A stretch of DNA of 64,000 nt from Pseudonocardia sp. (lineage in GTDB: Bacteria > Actinomycetota > Actinomycetes > Mycobacteriales > Pseudonocardiaceae). Below, piece after piece: positions 18,074 to 26,461 of the stretch. The stretch lies in NCBI RefSeq assembly GCF_025465255.1, contig NZ_JAODNI010000164.1, forward strand, positions 52,642-116,641, read 5' to 3'. The position numbers and the translations under genes are program-made. The notes under the pieces were generated by a model. It was not told where the DNA came from, did no database searches, and was given only the letters and a program-made list of their open reading frames with translations. Position 1 is the stretch's first letter; every line of letters begins with the position of its first letter.

Positions 18074-18850
18074 GTGACCCGCCTGTTGACCGAGCTCTCC
18101 GCCCCCGACATCGCCGCGGCGCTCGGGCCGGACTCCGTGCTCGTCCTGCCGACCGGCGCGCTCGAGCAGCACGGCCCGCACCTGCCGGTCGCGACGGACC
18201 TGATCATCGCCGAGGCGATGGCCGAGCGGACCGTCGCGGAGTACGGCGACGAGCTGGATCTCTGGCTCCTCCCGCCGCTCGCCTACACGAAGTCCGACGA
18301 GCACGCCTGGTCCGCCGGGACCTTCTGGCTCTCGGCGAGCACGTTGACGGCGGTGCTCACCGACATCGGCCGCAGCGTCGCGACGACGCCCGCGCGCCGG
18401 CTCGCGTTCCTCAACGGGCACGGCGGGAACTCCGCGTTGCTGCAGGTCGCGAACCGGGAGCTGCGTCGCGAGTTCGGGCTGCGCACATTCACGCTGCACC
18501 CGGGCGTCCCGCCGGACCAGGGTGGTGCGAGCCCCGCGGACGAGCTGGGCATGGGCGTGCACGGCGGCACCGAGGAGACGTCGCTGATGCTGCACCTGCG
18601 CCCGGACCTCGTGGACCTCGACCGTGCGGAGCGCTGGGTCCCCGAGCACCTCGCGGAGTACCGGCACGTCCGGTTCGGCGGGTCGGTGTCCTTCGGCTGG
18701 CTCTCGGACGACTTCGGCCCGAGCGGCGTCCTCGGCGACCCGACGGCGGCGACGGCGGAGCGCGGGAAGGAGCGTGCGGAACGCAGCGTGGAGTACCTGG
18801 GCGCGGCGTTCGGCGAGGTCGCCCGGTTCGACCCGGCGCCACCGGCATGA
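18074..18850 (+). CDS. Creatininase-family amidohydrolase
   Basis: Creatininase-family enzymes hydrolyse cyclic or linear amides (creatinine, formamides, peptide intermediates) using two metals. The 258-residue product shows LPTGALEQHGPHLPVATD (metal Glu, His, Asp), PPLAYTKSDEHAWSAGTFWL, RLAFLNGHGGNSALLQVA and GMGVHGGTEETSLML. The GTG at 18074 begins VTRLLTELSAPDIAAALG, the typical start. Upstream is the divergent broken deaminase; downstream its stop overlaps the next SDR start as ATGA, so the two are coupled. No mycofactocin genes are visible, so I do not call it MftE. Substrate unknown. Confidence 0.85.
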   Translation: MTRLLTELSAPDIAAALGPDSVLVLPTGALEQHGPHLPVATDLIIAEAMAERTVAEYGDELDLWLLPPLAYTKSDEHAWSAGTFWLSASTLTAVLTDIGRSVATTPARRLAFLNGHGGNSALLQVANRELRREFGLRTFTLHPGVPPDQGGASPADELGMGVHGGTEETSLMLHLRPDLVDLDRAERWVPEHLAEYRHVRFGGSVSFGWLSDDFGPSGVLGDPTAATAERGKERAERSVEYLGAAFGEVARFDPAPPA

Positions 18851-19584
18851 GCGTCCGGTTCGCCGGCCGGCGGGTCGTCGTCACCGGCGCCGCCCGCGGG
18901 ATCGGCGCGGAGATCGCCCGCAGGTTCGCCGCGGAGGGCGCGAAGGTCGCGGTGCTCGACCGGCTCGCCGTCGAGGCCAAGGACGTCGCGGCGGAGATCG
19001 GCGGCAGCGCGCACGAGGTCGACCTCCGCGACGTCGCCGGCACCCGGGCCGCCGTGCGGCAGGCGATCGGCGAGCTGGGCGGAATCGATGTCCTGGTCAA
19101 CAACGCCGGCATCCTCCGCTTCGCCGCGCTGCTCGACATCGACCCCGAGGAGTGGGACGACGTCTTCGCCGTCAACACCCGGTCCATGCTGGTCACGACC
19201 CAGGTCGCGGCGCGGGTGATGATCGACGCGGGCGGCGGTGTGATCGTCAACAGCTCCAGCATGGGCGGGAAGGCGGGTGGCGACGGGCAGGCGCACTATG
19301 CGGCGTCGAAGGCGGCCGTGATCGCCCTGACCCGCGCCTCGGCCGCCGAGCTCGGACCGCACGGGATCCGCGTCAACTGCGTGTGTCCGGGCTACGTGGC
19401 CACCGAGATGGGAGCCGCGACCCGGACCGCGGAGAAGATCGAGGCCTGGAGCGCGATGTCCCCGCTGGGGCGTCTCGGCGAGCCCGAGGACGTCGCGGGG
19501 GTCGTCGCGTTCCTGGCGTCCGACGACGCGGCGTACCTCACGGGCCAGGCGTTCAACGTCACCGGGGGCATGATCACGCACTGA
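18847..19584 (+). CDS. Short-chain dehydrogenase/reductase
   Basis: The 245-residue product is a classical SDR: TGAARGIGAEIARRFAAEG binds the nucleotide. LVNNAGILRFAAL contains NNAG. VNSSSMGGKAGG supplies the catalytic Ser, and HYAASKAAVIALTRASA gives the YxxxK pair. The C-terminus SPLGRLGEPEDVAGVVAFLASDDAAYLTG matches 3-oxoacyl-ACP-reductase-like members. The start codon overlaps the creatininase stop, so the two enzymes are probably made together and act in one oxidation or degradation pathway. Asp at the end of the second strand (VAVLDRL) favours NAD over NADP. The substrate cannot be read from the sequence. Confidence 0.9.
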   Translation: MSVRFAGRRVVVTGAARGIGAEIARRFAAEGAKVAVLDRLAVEAKDVAAEIGGSAHEVDLRDVAGTRAAVRQAIGELGGIDVLVNNAGILRFAALLDIDPEEWDDVFAVNTRSMLVTTQVAARVMIDAGGGVIVNSSSMGGKAGGDGQAHYAASKAAVIALTRASAAELGPHGIRVNCVCPGYVATEMGAATRTAEKIEAWSAMSPLGRLGEPEDVAGVVAFLASDDAAYLTGQAFNVTGGMITH

Positions 19585-19648
19585 ACCCGATCACGACCCG
19601 GGCCCGCGAGTCGGGATCTGAGACCGGACGGCCGCACCCCACGCACGA

Positions 19649-19679
19649 CGAGGGCACCCCCGGTTCAGGGACGCCCTCG
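19649..19679. terminator. Hairpin between convergent SDR and GH16 genes
   Basis: CGAGGGC (19649-19655) pairs with GCCCTCG (19673-19679) across a 17-nt loop. The hairpin lies in the 108-nt gap where the SDR and the glycoside hydrolase converge, so it could stop transcripts from both sides. There is no clear T-run. A copy of CCCGCGAGTCGG also lies in this gap near 19600. Confidence 0.5.
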
Positions 19680-19692
19680 GTACGTGAGCAGG

Positions 19693-21177
19693 TCAGCCGT
19701 CGCTGCGGACCGGGTTCGGCACGAGGCCTGCGCCCCGCAGCGCACCGGACGGGTCCGGCACAGGCCCGGGGACGGGATCCGGGCCGACGGGATCCGGGCC
19801 GCCCTCGACGATCCGGCCCGTGACCCCCGCCGCCGCACCGGCGGCGGGCACCCCCTCGGTGGCGCTGCCCGCGGCGGTTCCGGCCACCCCGCTCGCGGCG
19901 CCTGCCGCGGCGCCCGGAAGCGAGCCGGCCTCGGCGATCGCGTCGTCGGCGAGGTGCACCACGTCGTCCGCGGCGCCCTCGGCGATGTCACCGGGGCTCA
20001 GCGCGTACTGCTTGACCCAGTCGACGTACATGTGCGACTCCTGGACGTCGCCGCCCTTGGGGAACCAGTCGAGCTGGATGCAGAGGTGCATCGGGCCGGG
20101 CGGGAGAATGCCGCGGTCCGTGGTGCGCCACCACTCCTTGCCGTCGACGAACGCCGCGACGTGCGTGGGCGTCCATTCGACGGCCCAGTTGTGCCACTCG
20201 GTCGCGTCGATCTTCACGTCGCCCTGGACCTGCTTGTTGTCCTTGCCGTAGTGCAGGAACATGTTCGTGGACTGGCGGGTGTGGTCCGTCATCTCCATGA
20301 AGTCGATCTCGCCGCCGACCGGGAAGTTCTCGGCGTCGGGCCAGAGCAGGAGCAGCGCGTTGTAGCTCTCGTCGCTGGCGGGCGCCTTCACACGGCCCTC
20401 CCAGCGGCCGTACTTCTGGCCGGGGTTCCAGGCCATGCCGCCGGTGCTGCCGGCCGAGTCGCCGGTGATGGTCATGATGCCGTCCTTCACCGAGAAGGCG
20501 TCCGGCGTGCGGCGGCCCTTGCCGGCGTGGCCGACCCCGTCGTAGACGTTCCAGTCGCTCTTCAGCGAGGTCCCGTCGAAGGTGTCGACGCGGTTCGGCT
20601 CGCCCCAGTTCAGCAGCGTGCCGGCGCTGGTGCTCTCGCCGGGCGCCGTCTCGCCGGGGGCGCACGGGTCCGCGGGGGTCGGCCCGGGATCGGCCGCCGC
20701 GGCGGGGTCGGCAGCCGGTTTCTCCTCGCTCGGCCGGTCGCCAGCGGGCTTCTCGTCGGAGGAGCTGTCGGACGGGCCGCCGTGGTCTCCCGAGCCCTTG
20801 TCGCCGGAGTCGCCGCCGCCCGCATCCCCGGACGGGTCGTCCCGCTGCGTCCCGGTCACGTTCGGAGTCTCGCCGGTCGCGGAGTCGCCGCTAGCGGCCG
20901 GGGCCTCGCCGGACGGCTGCTCGTCCGACGCTCCGGGCTCCGACGGCGAACCCGCAGGCTCGCCCGTGCCCGACTGTCCGGACGTCGAGGAGCCCGAGCC
21001 GGCGGGAGTGTCCGAGGAGGACGCGGGGCCGGCGGCCGCCGCAGCGTCGCCCGGGTCGGCCGGGGCCGACGCCGTAGGGCAGTCCGAGGGGGCGGGAGCG
21101 GGCTGTGCACTCGCCGCCATCGAACCCGCGAGCATCGTCCCGACGACGATGCCGCCGATGGCCAGGTAGCGCCTCAT
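19693..21177 (-). CDS. Secreted glycoside hydrolase family 16 (beta-glucanase-like)
   Basis: GH16 enzymes cut beta-1,3/1,4-glucans or galactans. The 494-residue product has a signal peptide (MRRYLAIGGIVVGTMLAGSM, then AASA), about 150 residues of low-complexity Ser/Gly/Pro/Asp linker, and a GH16 domain at roughly 185-390. The catalytic motif is GGEIDFMEM (ExDxxE). Supporting segments are KYGRWEGRVKAPASDESYNALL, WHNWAVEWTPTHVAAFVDGKEWW and PMHLCIQLDWF. The C-terminal tail is Ala/Gly/Pro-rich. ATG 21177 has GAGGAG 4 nt upstream. The long acidic linker suggests a surface or cell-wall location. Likely role is digestion of environmental or fungal glucan. Confidence 0.9.
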   Translation of the reverse strand: MRRYLAIGGIVVGTMLAGSMAASAQPAPAPSDCPTASAPADPGDAAAAAGPASSSDTPAGSGSSTSGQSGTGEPAGSPSEPGASDEQPSGEAPAASGDSATGETPNVTGTQRDDPSGDAGGGDSGDKGSGDHGGPSDSSSDEKPAGDRPSEEKPAADPAAAADPGPTPADPCAPGETAPGESTSAGTLLNWGEPNRVDTFDGTSLKSDWNVYDGVGHAGKGRRTPDAFSVKDGIMTITGDSAGSTGGMAWNPGQKYGRWEGRVKAPASDESYNALLLLWPDAENFPVGGEIDFMEMTDHTRQSTNMFLHYGKDNKQVQGDVKIDATEWHNWAVEWTPTHVAAFVDGKEWWRTTDRGILPPGPMHLCIQLDWFPKGGDVQESHMYVDWVKQYALSPGDIAEGAADDVVHLADDAIAEAGSLPGAAAGAASGVAGTAAGSATEGVPAAGAAAGVTGRIVEGGPDPVGPDPVPGPVPDPSGALRGAGLVPNPVRSDG

Positions 21178-21409
21178 CCGTCTCCTCTTCCCCTCGAATC
21201 ACATCCGTCACGGCGGAGACTAAGCGCCACTGGGTCACCACGCGCCCCCTGTTCACCACACCGGGTGCAGATCAACTCCCTTGAGTGACACGGAGAGTGG
21301 TCGGAGATATGTCCGGATCGCGCCGATCAGCCTTCCGCGCGCGCCGAACGGTCTCGAACGCCCGGTCGAACGCGACGAGCGGTGGGGTTGCCTCCCGGAC
21401 GGGTGAGCA

Positions 21410-21468
21410 GTTCATGATCGCAATCATGACAGTAGAAGCGACGCGCCGCCCGAGACGTGATCATGAAC
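21410..21468. promoter_or_regulatory. Overlapping palindromes in the 352-nt gap between GH16 and pdxS
   Basis: TCATGAT (21412-21418) and ATCATGA (21423-21429) form a 7-bp inverted repeat with a 4-nt centre. The same left arm, as GTTCATGATC (21410-21419), also pairs perfectly with GATCATGAAC (21459-21468). Nested symmetry suggests a regulator site or alternative hairpins. The gap 21178-21529 holds no gene that I can support. It includes the GH16 upstream region and the pdxS terminator. Confidence 0.45.
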
Positions 21469-21483
21469 CGGCACAGCAGAAAG

Positions 21484-21510
21484 CCCCGCCCGGCGGTGCC
21501 GGACGGGGCG
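21484..21510 (-). terminator. Rho-independent-type terminator of pdxS
   Basis: On the minus strand GCCCCGTCCGGC, a short loop, and the nearly complementary CCGGGCGGGGC form a strong GC hairpin followed by TTTCT. It begins about 20 nt after the pdxS stop codon. This is one of the few textbook-like terminators in the window. Confidence 0.75.
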
Positions 21511-21529
21511 TTCTGGCGGTGGAGCGGGC

Positions 21530-22447
21530 TTACCAGCCGCGGCTCGCGTAACGCTGCTCGGCGGGCAGGTCCGCGATGTTCAGGCCGACCATCGCCTCGC
21601 CCAGACCGCGGGAGACCTTGGCGATGACGTCCGGGTCGTCGAAGAACGTCGTGGCCTTGACGATGGCCTCGGCGCGCTGCGCGGGGTCGCCGGACTTGAA
21701 GATGCCCGAGCCCACGAAGACGCCCTCGGCCCCGAGCTGCATCATCATCGCGGCGTCCGCCGGGGTGGCGATGCCGCCCGCGGTGAACAGCGTGACCGGC
21801 AGCTTGCCGGCCTTCGCGACCTCCATGACGAGATCGACCGGCGCGCGCAGCTCCTTGGCCGCCACGAACAGCTCGGCCTCGTCCAGCGCGGCGAGCTTGC
21901 GGATCTCGGAGCGGATCGAGCGCATGTGCCGGGTGGCCTCGACGACGTTGCCGGTGCCGGCCTCACCCTTCGAGCGGATCATGGCCGCGCCCTCGGAGAT
22001 GCGCCGCAGTGCCTCGCCCAGGTTGGTCGCGCCGCAGACGAAGGGGGCGGTGAAGGCCCACTTGTCGATGTGGTGCGCCTCGTCCGCCGGAGTCAGCACC
22101 TCGGACTCGTCGATGTAGTCCACGCCCAGGGACTGCAGCACCTGCGCCTCGACGAAGTGGCCGATCCGGGCCTTCGCCATGACGGGGATGCTGACGGTGT
22201 CGATGATCCCCTGGACCATGTCCGGGTCGCTCATACGCGCGACGCCGCCCTGGGCGCGGATGTCCGCCGGGACCCGCTCGAGCGCCATGACGGCCACGGC
22301 ACCCGCGTCCTCGGCGATCTTCGCCTGCTCGGGGGTGACCACGTCCATGATCACTCCCCCCTTGAGCATCTCGGCCATCCCGCGCTTGACGCGGGCCGTA
22401 CCGAGCTGGGGGCCTGCGGTGTCGGGGGCGACCTCATCGGACGACAC
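21530..22447 (-). CDS. pdxS: Pyridoxal 5'-phosphate synthase lyase subunit PdxS
   Basis: PdxS builds PLP from ribose 5-phosphate, glyceraldehyde 3-phosphate and ammonia supplied by PdxT. The 305-residue product has [41 protein letters not shown] near the N-terminus, with the Lys that forms the first imine in this stretch. [35 protein letters not shown] and a C-terminal [31 protein letters not shown] follow. Conservation is near complete. It starts at GTG 22447 with GAGAGG 6 nt upstream. Its partner pdxT lies about 13.5 kb away on the same strand, and the usual short intervening region is replaced by an accessory block. Confidence 0.97.
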   Translation of the reverse strand: MSSDEVAPDTAGPQLGTARVKRGMAEMLKGGVIMDVVTPEQAKIAEDAGAVAVMALERVPADIRAQGGVARMSDPDMVQGIIDTVSIPVMAKARIGHFVEAQVLQSLGVDYIDESEVLTPADEAHHIDKWAFTAPFVCGATNLGEALRRISEGAAMIRSKGEAGTGNVVEATRHMRSIRSEIRKLAALDEAELFVAAKELRAPVDLVMEVAKAGKLPVTLFTAGGIATPADAAMMMQLGAEGVFVGSGIFKSGDPAQRAEAIVKATTFFDDPDVIAKVSRGLGEAMVGLNIADLPAEQRYASRGW

Positions 22448-22540
22448 TGGGTACCTCTCTCACTTCACGACTTCTCTGGTGTTCCCGCACGTCGGCGGAC
22501 GACACCCGATGGTACGTCAGTGCGCGCGGCGGTCCCGTGG

Positions 22541-23071
22541 TCAGGCGGGAGTGCTGCGCCTCGTCGCGACGGGCTCCGGGTCCGCGATCTCGAAGTACTG
22601 CGGCAACGGCGCGGTCCCGTGGAGCCGCAGCCACCGCACCAGCCGTCGCGACCGCAGGTCGAGGGTGTCCCGGACCGCGTCGCTGTGCACCCGGCGGGCC
22701 AGGATCACGAGCTGCTCGGCGTCGATCAGCTCGGCGTGCAGCGCGGTGGGCAGCGCGCTCCGGTCGACGGCGGTGAGTTGCCTGGTCAGCGCGTTCTCCG
22801 CGCCCTCCCGCTCCCCCGCCGCGGCGCCGGATCCGAGGCGCCCGGCCCGTTCCGCGGCGGCCCGCAGCGGTTCCCCGGGGCGCCCCCGCAGCGCCGCGAC
22901 GTCCAGGGCGACGGCGGCGCGCCGGGCGAGTGCGTCGTCGAGCCCTGCACTCGCGCCGTCGACCCGGACGTGCAGCCGGTCCAGCCGCCACGAGCGGGCC
23001 ACGCAGAGCACGGTGACGATCACCACCACGAGCACGGCGAGGGCGAGCAGCACCCAGGCGAGCGCGGTCAC
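22541..23071 (-). CDS. Small membrane protein of the PIM locus, function unknown
   Basis: The 176-residue product has one N-terminal transmembrane helix (LAWVLLALAVLVVVIVTVLCVA) and a soluble, helical, Arg/Ala-rich remainder with coiled-coil-like stretches such as LDRLHVRVDGASAGLDDALARRAA. The C-terminus is APLPQYFEIADPEPV. Its GTG start overlaps the pimA stop as GTGA, so it is coupled to pimA. I do not recognise a named domain; related proteins occur next to pimA in other actinobacteria. A role in cell-envelope lipid synthesis is plausible only from position. Confidence 0.75.
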   Translation of the reverse strand: MTALAWVLLALAVLVVVIVTVLCVARSWRLDRLHVRVDGASAGLDDALARRAAVALDVAALRGRPGEPLRAAAERAGRLGSGAAAGEREGAENALTRQLTAVDRSALPTALHAELIDAEQLVILARRVHSDAVRDTLDLRSRRLVRWLRLHGTAPLPQYFEIADPEPVATRRSTPA

Positions 23072-24207
23072 GCGGCACCCCCCGTGGGATGCACCCGGCG
23101 CGGGTCCGCGGCGACGGCGGCCTGGTAGACCCGCAGCACCGCGGACGCGACGACGGGCCAGTCGAAGGCCGCGACCCGCTCCCGGCCGGCGGCGCGGAAC
23201 GCGGCCCGCCGCGACGGGTCGTCCAGCAGGGCGCCCAGGCCGTGCGCGAGCGCCTGCGCGTTCCCGGTGGGCACCAGGACCCCCGCCGGTACCGGTTCGC
23301 CGAGCACCCGGCGGAACGACTCCAGATTGCTGGCGACGACCGGCGCGCCGGCCGCCATCGCCTCCGTGAGCACCATGCCGAAGCTCTCGCCGCCCAGGTT
23401 CGGGGCGCAGTAGACGTCCATCGAGCGCAGCGCGGCGGCCTTCGTCGCGTCGTCGACCGGGCCGAGGACGTCCAGCCGCGGGGCGAGCGCCGGTCCCGCG
23501 TGCTTGCGCAGCGCGTCCGCGTCTCCCCGCCCGACGACGAGGAGGCGCAGGTCGGGACGTCGCGGGGCGATCTCGCGCAGCGCGTCGAGCAGGACCGGCA
23601 TGCCCTTGCGGGGCTCGTCGAAGCGACCCAGGAAGCCGACTGTCCCCCGCCGCGGATAGCCCGGCAGCGCGGGCCCGTCCCGGAAGAACGGGACGTCGAC
23701 GCCGTTCGGGATCTCGACGGCGTCTCCCCCGAGGTGCTGTACCTGCACCCGCCGGGCGAGCGTCGACACCGCGATCCGGGCGGTCACCTTCTCCATCAGC
23801 GGCCGCAGCATCCCGCCGAACGCGTGCAGGGCGCGGGAACGCTCGGTGGCGGTGTGGAAGGTCGCGACGATCGGCCCCTCCGCGGCCAGCAGGGCCAGGA
23901 CGGAGATGCTGAACGTGGTGGGTTCGTGCAGGTGGAGGACGTCGAAATCGTGCTCGGCGAGCCAGCGCTTCGCCCGCGCGTAGGTGACCGGGCCGAACGT
24001 CACGCGCGCGACGGAGCCGTTGTAGGGGACGCCGAGCGCCTTGCCCGCGCCGGTCACGAAGTCCGGGAGGACCGTGTCGTCGTCCGCCGGGGCCAGCACG
24101 TCCACCCGGTGGCCGAGCGCCAGCAGCGCCTTCGCCAGGTCGACGACGTGCGCCTGCACCCCGCCCGGGACGTCGAGGGAGTACGGGCAGACGATCCCGA
24201 TCCTCAT
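23068..24207 (-). CDS. pimA: Phosphatidylinositol alpha-mannosyltransferase PimA
   Basis: PimA transfers the first mannose from GDP-mannose to phosphatidylinositol on the cytosolic face of the membrane. The 379-residue product is a GT4 enzyme: MRIGIVCPYSLDVPGGVQAHVVDLA holds the GGVQ acceptor loop, and FDVLHLHEPTTFSIS and VATFHTATERSRALHAFGG follow. The C-terminal lobe has VGFLGRFDEPRKGMPVLLDAL and the ESFGMVLTEAMAAG nucleotide-binding EX7E pattern. ATG 24207 overlaps the patA stop (ATGA); the downstream small membrane gene overlaps its own stop. The three genes therefore form a tightly coupled unit with pgsA1. Confidence 0.93.
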   Translation of the reverse strand: MRIGIVCPYSLDVPGGVQAHVVDLAKALLALGHRVDVLAPADDDTVLPDFVTGAGKALGVPYNGSVARVTFGPVTYARAKRWLAEHDFDVLHLHEPTTFSISVLALLAAEGPIVATFHTATERSRALHAFGGMLRPLMEKVTARIAVSTLARRVQVQHLGGDAVEIPNGVDVPFFRDGPALPGYPRRGTVGFLGRFDEPRKGMPVLLDALREIAPRRPDLRLLVVGRGDADALRKHAGPALAPRLDVLGPVDDATKAAALRSMDVYCAPNLGGESFGMVLTEAMAAGAPVVASNLESFRRVLGEPVPAGVLVPTGNAQALAHGLGALLDDPSRRAAFRAAGRERVAAFDWPVVASAVLRVYQAAVAADPRRVHPTGGAA

Positions 24208-25115
24208 GACGCCCGCCGCCGGGCCGGGGTCAGCTCCTGGAGCATGTGCCAGTCCGCCGGCGCCCGGCGGATGAGCTGCTCGAACGCCTCCGCGACCTGC
24301 TGCGTGGCCTTCGGCACGGCCGCGCGGTCCGGGACCGGGACGGCCGGCAGCACGTGCGCTCCCCAGGCGTCCGGGGTGAAGGTGCAGAACGCGGGATGCA
24401 GCGCGGCGCCGGTCAGGGCGGCGAGCTGCGCGGGCCCGGCGGGCATCCGGATGCGCTCGCCGAAGAACGTGACGTCGACGCCGGCGCCGGTCAGGTCCCG
24501 GTCCGCGACCAGGCACACGACTCCCCCGGACCGCAGCCGGTTCGTCAGCGCGCGGTGGGCGGCCCGGCCGTCGTCCGCGGCGACGACCTCGAAGCCCAGC
24601 CGCTCCCGGTACTCCACGAACCGGCGGAACAACGGCTCCGGCCTCAGCCGCTCCACGACCGTGGTGATCGCCGCGGGACGCCCCTGCCGGCGCATCTCCT
24701 CGACCATCCAGAGCCCGGCGACGTCCCAGTTCCCAGAGTGCGGCAGCGCGACGACGACCCCGCGGCCCTCGGCGATCGACGCCCGGAGCGCCTCCGCGCC
24801 CTCCATGTGCGGGTCCATCCGGCGCTGCACGTCGAAGGGGTCCATCGCGGGCAGCCGGAAGGCCTCGCACCAGTAGCGGGCGTAGCTGCGCATCCCGTCC
24901 CGGACCAGCGCGTCCGTGTCCGCCCCGGGCGCGACGCGCGCGAGGTGACCGCGCAGGCGCCGGATGCCGGCGCCGTCCCGCCGGACCGCGAGGTCAGCGC
25001 CGGCGCGGAACACCGCCCGCGCCAGCGGTTCGGGCAGGAGCCGCACGAGCCGCCACGCCGCCGCGAACCCCAGGTCCGCGGCCCGTTCCGCGCGAGTCGG
25101 CGCGGGCGTGGTCAC
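24204..25115 (-). CDS. patA: Phosphatidylinositol mannoside acyltransferase (PatA-like)
   Basis: This enzyme acylates the 6-position of the mannose of PIM2 in mycobacteria. The 303-residue product belongs to the lauroyl/palmitoyl acyltransferase family. The HX4D motif lies in VVVALPHSGNWDVAGLWMV, and GVVCLVADRDLTGAGVDVTFFGE carries further conserved residues, with RMPAGPAQLAALTGAAL beyond. GTG 25115 overlaps the pgsA1 stop (GTGA), and the stop overlaps pimA. Order pgsA1-patA-pimA matches the mycobacterial locus. The exact acceptor in this organism is an inference. Confidence 0.9.
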   Translation of the reverse strand: MTTPAPTRAERAADLGFAAAWRLVRLLPEPLARAVFRAGADLAVRRDGAGIRRLRGHLARVAPGADTDALVRDGMRSYARYWCEAFRLPAMDPFDVQRRMDPHMEGAEALRASIAEGRGVVVALPHSGNWDVAGLWMVEEMRRQGRPAAITTVVERLRPEPLFRRFVEYRERLGFEVVAADDGRAAHRALTNRLRSGGVVCLVADRDLTGAGVDVTFFGERIRMPAGPAQLAALTGAALHPAFCTFTPDAWGAHVLPAVPVPDRAAVPKATQQVAEAFEQLIRRAPADWHMLQELTPARRRAS

Positions 25116-25732
25116 GGCACCTCCCGGGCCTGCTCCTGCGCGCTCCGGTAGGTCGTGACGATCCGCTGCCCGACCGTCCAGACCGACGCCGCCGCCAGCG
25201 CCCACAGCGCGACGTCCAGCGCGTACGGCACCCCGACGCCCTGCAGGAACGTCCCCAGCAGCGCGACGATCAGCCGTTCCGCGCGCTCGACCAGCCCGCC
25301 GTCCGCGTTGAGGCCCATGCCCTCGGCGCGGGCCTTCACGTAGGAGACCATCTGGCCCGCGACCAGGCAGATCAGCGCGGCGATGCCGAGGGTCCGGTGC
25401 TCGCCGACGCCGAGGCACCACCAGGTGAGGCCGACGAACAGCGCGCCGTCCGCGAGCCGGTCGCACGTGGAGTCCAGGACCGCGCCGAACGGGGTGCCGT
25501 GCCCGCGGGCGCGCGCCATCGCCCCGTCGACCAGGTCCAGGAGCACGAAGAAGGTGATGAACCAGGGGGCGAGCGCGAGCTGGCCGCGCGGCAGGAACCA
25601 CAGCGCCGACGCCGCGGCACCGACGGTGCCGAACACGGTGACCGCGTCCGGCGTCACCCCGCGTTCGACCAGCCAGCGGCCGATCGGGTCGGTCACGCGG
25701 TTGACGGAGGCACGCGCGAAGACGTTCAGCAT
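25112..25732 (-). CDS. pgsA1: Phosphatidylinositol phosphate synthase (CDP-alcohol phosphotransferase)
   Basis: This enzyme joins CDP-diacylglycerol to inositol phosphate to make phosphatidylinositol phosphate, the precursor of PIMs. The 206-residue product contains the full CDP-alcohol phosphotransferase signature DGAMARARGHGTPFGAVLDS followed by TCD (D-G-x2-A-R-x8-G-x3-D-x3-D). It has several hydrophobic helices, including LAPWFITFFVLLDLV and LGIAALICLVAGQMV. Position beside patA and pimA supports the inositol-specific role over a glycerol-phosphate role. The gene starts 92 nt after the HIT gene stop. Confidence 0.93.
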   Translation of the reverse strand: MLNVFARASVNRVTDPIGRWLVERGVTPDAVTVFGTVGAAASALWFLPRGQLALAPWFITFFVLLDLVDGAMARARGHGTPFGAVLDSTCDRLADGALFVGLTWWCLGVGEHRTLGIAALICLVAGQMVSYVKARAEGMGLNADGGLVERAERLIVALLGTFLQGVGVPYALDVALWALAAASVWTVGQRIVTTYRSAQEQAREVP

Positions 25733-25824
25733 CGTGAGGGGGCCGACTCCTGCCGGACGGGTGTGCGGGACATCAGCCTAGTGGGACGACGCCCCCGGGC
25801 CGCCGCAGGCTCCCCGGCGCACCC

Positions 25825-26364
25825 TCAGCTGTCCGCGGCCGGTTCCCAGGCCTCGGCGAGGAGCTCGCGGGTCTCGGTGAGCAGCTGCGGGATCACCTTG
25901 GTCTGCCCGACGACGGCGATGAAGTTGGCGTCCCCGCCCCAGCGGGGCACGACGTGCTGGTGGAGATGGTCCGCGAGCGAGCCGCCCGCGACCGTGCCGA
26001 GGTTGAGCCCGACGTTGAACGCGTGCGGCGCGGCGACCTTCTTCATCGCCCGGATCGCCCGCTGGGTGAACGCCATCAGCTCGCCGGCCTCCGCGTCCGT
26101 CAGGTCCTCGAGCTCGGCGACGTGCCGGTACGGGAGGATCATCAGGTGCCCCGGGTTGTACGGGTGCAGGTTGAGCAGCGCGAACACCGTCTCCCCACGC
26201 GCGACGACCAGGCCCTCTTCGTCCGGCAACATCGGGATCCGGCAGAACGGGCACCCGCCCTCGCCGGCCTCCTTGATGTAGGCCAGCCGGTGCGGAGTCC
26301 AGAGCCGGCGGAACCCGTCCGGGGTACCGACGCCGTCGCGGGGCTCCAGGACCGGCTCGCTCAC
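25825..26364 (-). CDS. HIT-domain nucleotide hydrolase/phosphorylase
   Basis: HIT proteins act on nucleotide polyphosphates; the actinobacterial homologue at this locus is an AP4A phosphorylase. The 179-residue product contains CPFCRIP, a zinc-type pair, NLHPYNPGHLMILPYRHVAEL, FNVGLNLGTVAGGSLADHLHQHVVPRW (the HxHxH triad) and NFIAVVGQTKVIPQLL. I chose GTG 26364, where AGGA lies 8 nt upstream; the longer start at 26397 falls inside a large palindrome. The order thrS-HIT-pgsA1-patA-pimA is conserved. Confidence 0.9.
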   Translation of the reverse strand: MSEPVLEPRDGVGTPDGFRRLWTPHRLAYIKEAGEGGCPFCRIPMLPDEEGLVVARGETVFALLNLHPYNPGHLMILPYRHVAELEDLTDAEAGELMAFTQRAIRAMKKVAAPHAFNVGLNLGTVAGGSLADHLHQHVVPRWGGDANFIAVVGQTKVIPQLLTETRELLAEAWEPAADS

Positions 26365-26386
26365 GCGTCCGATCCTAGACAGCGCC

Positions 26387-26460
26387 CGCTCACGCACAGG
26401 TTCCGGTGTCGACGCACACGTCGGGGCGTGTGCGTCGACCCGCGAACCCGTGCGTGAGCG
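26387..26460. repeat. Nested 74-nt palindrome between thrS and the HIT gene
   Basis: The outer arms CGCTCACGCAC (26387-26397) and GTGCGTGAGCG (26450-26460) match perfectly. GGTTC (26399-26403) pairs with GAACC (26444-26448). Inner arms GTCGACGCACAC (26408-26419) and its complement (26428-26439) enclose an 8-nt loop. Overall this is one long stem. It starts 1 nt from the thrS stop codon, so it could terminate thrS transcripts or act as a processing site in the thrS-HIT transcript. Confidence 0.75.
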
Positions 26461-26461
26461 C

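Noticed and set aside
18074..19584. Mycofactocin gene set
   Set aside because: Creatininase plus SDR could suggest MftE and a linked dehydrogenase, but no mftA, B, C or D is visible.
25825..26397. Longer HIT start at 26397
   Set aside because: It falls at the outer arm of the 26387-26460 palindrome and would add residues unlike the family.
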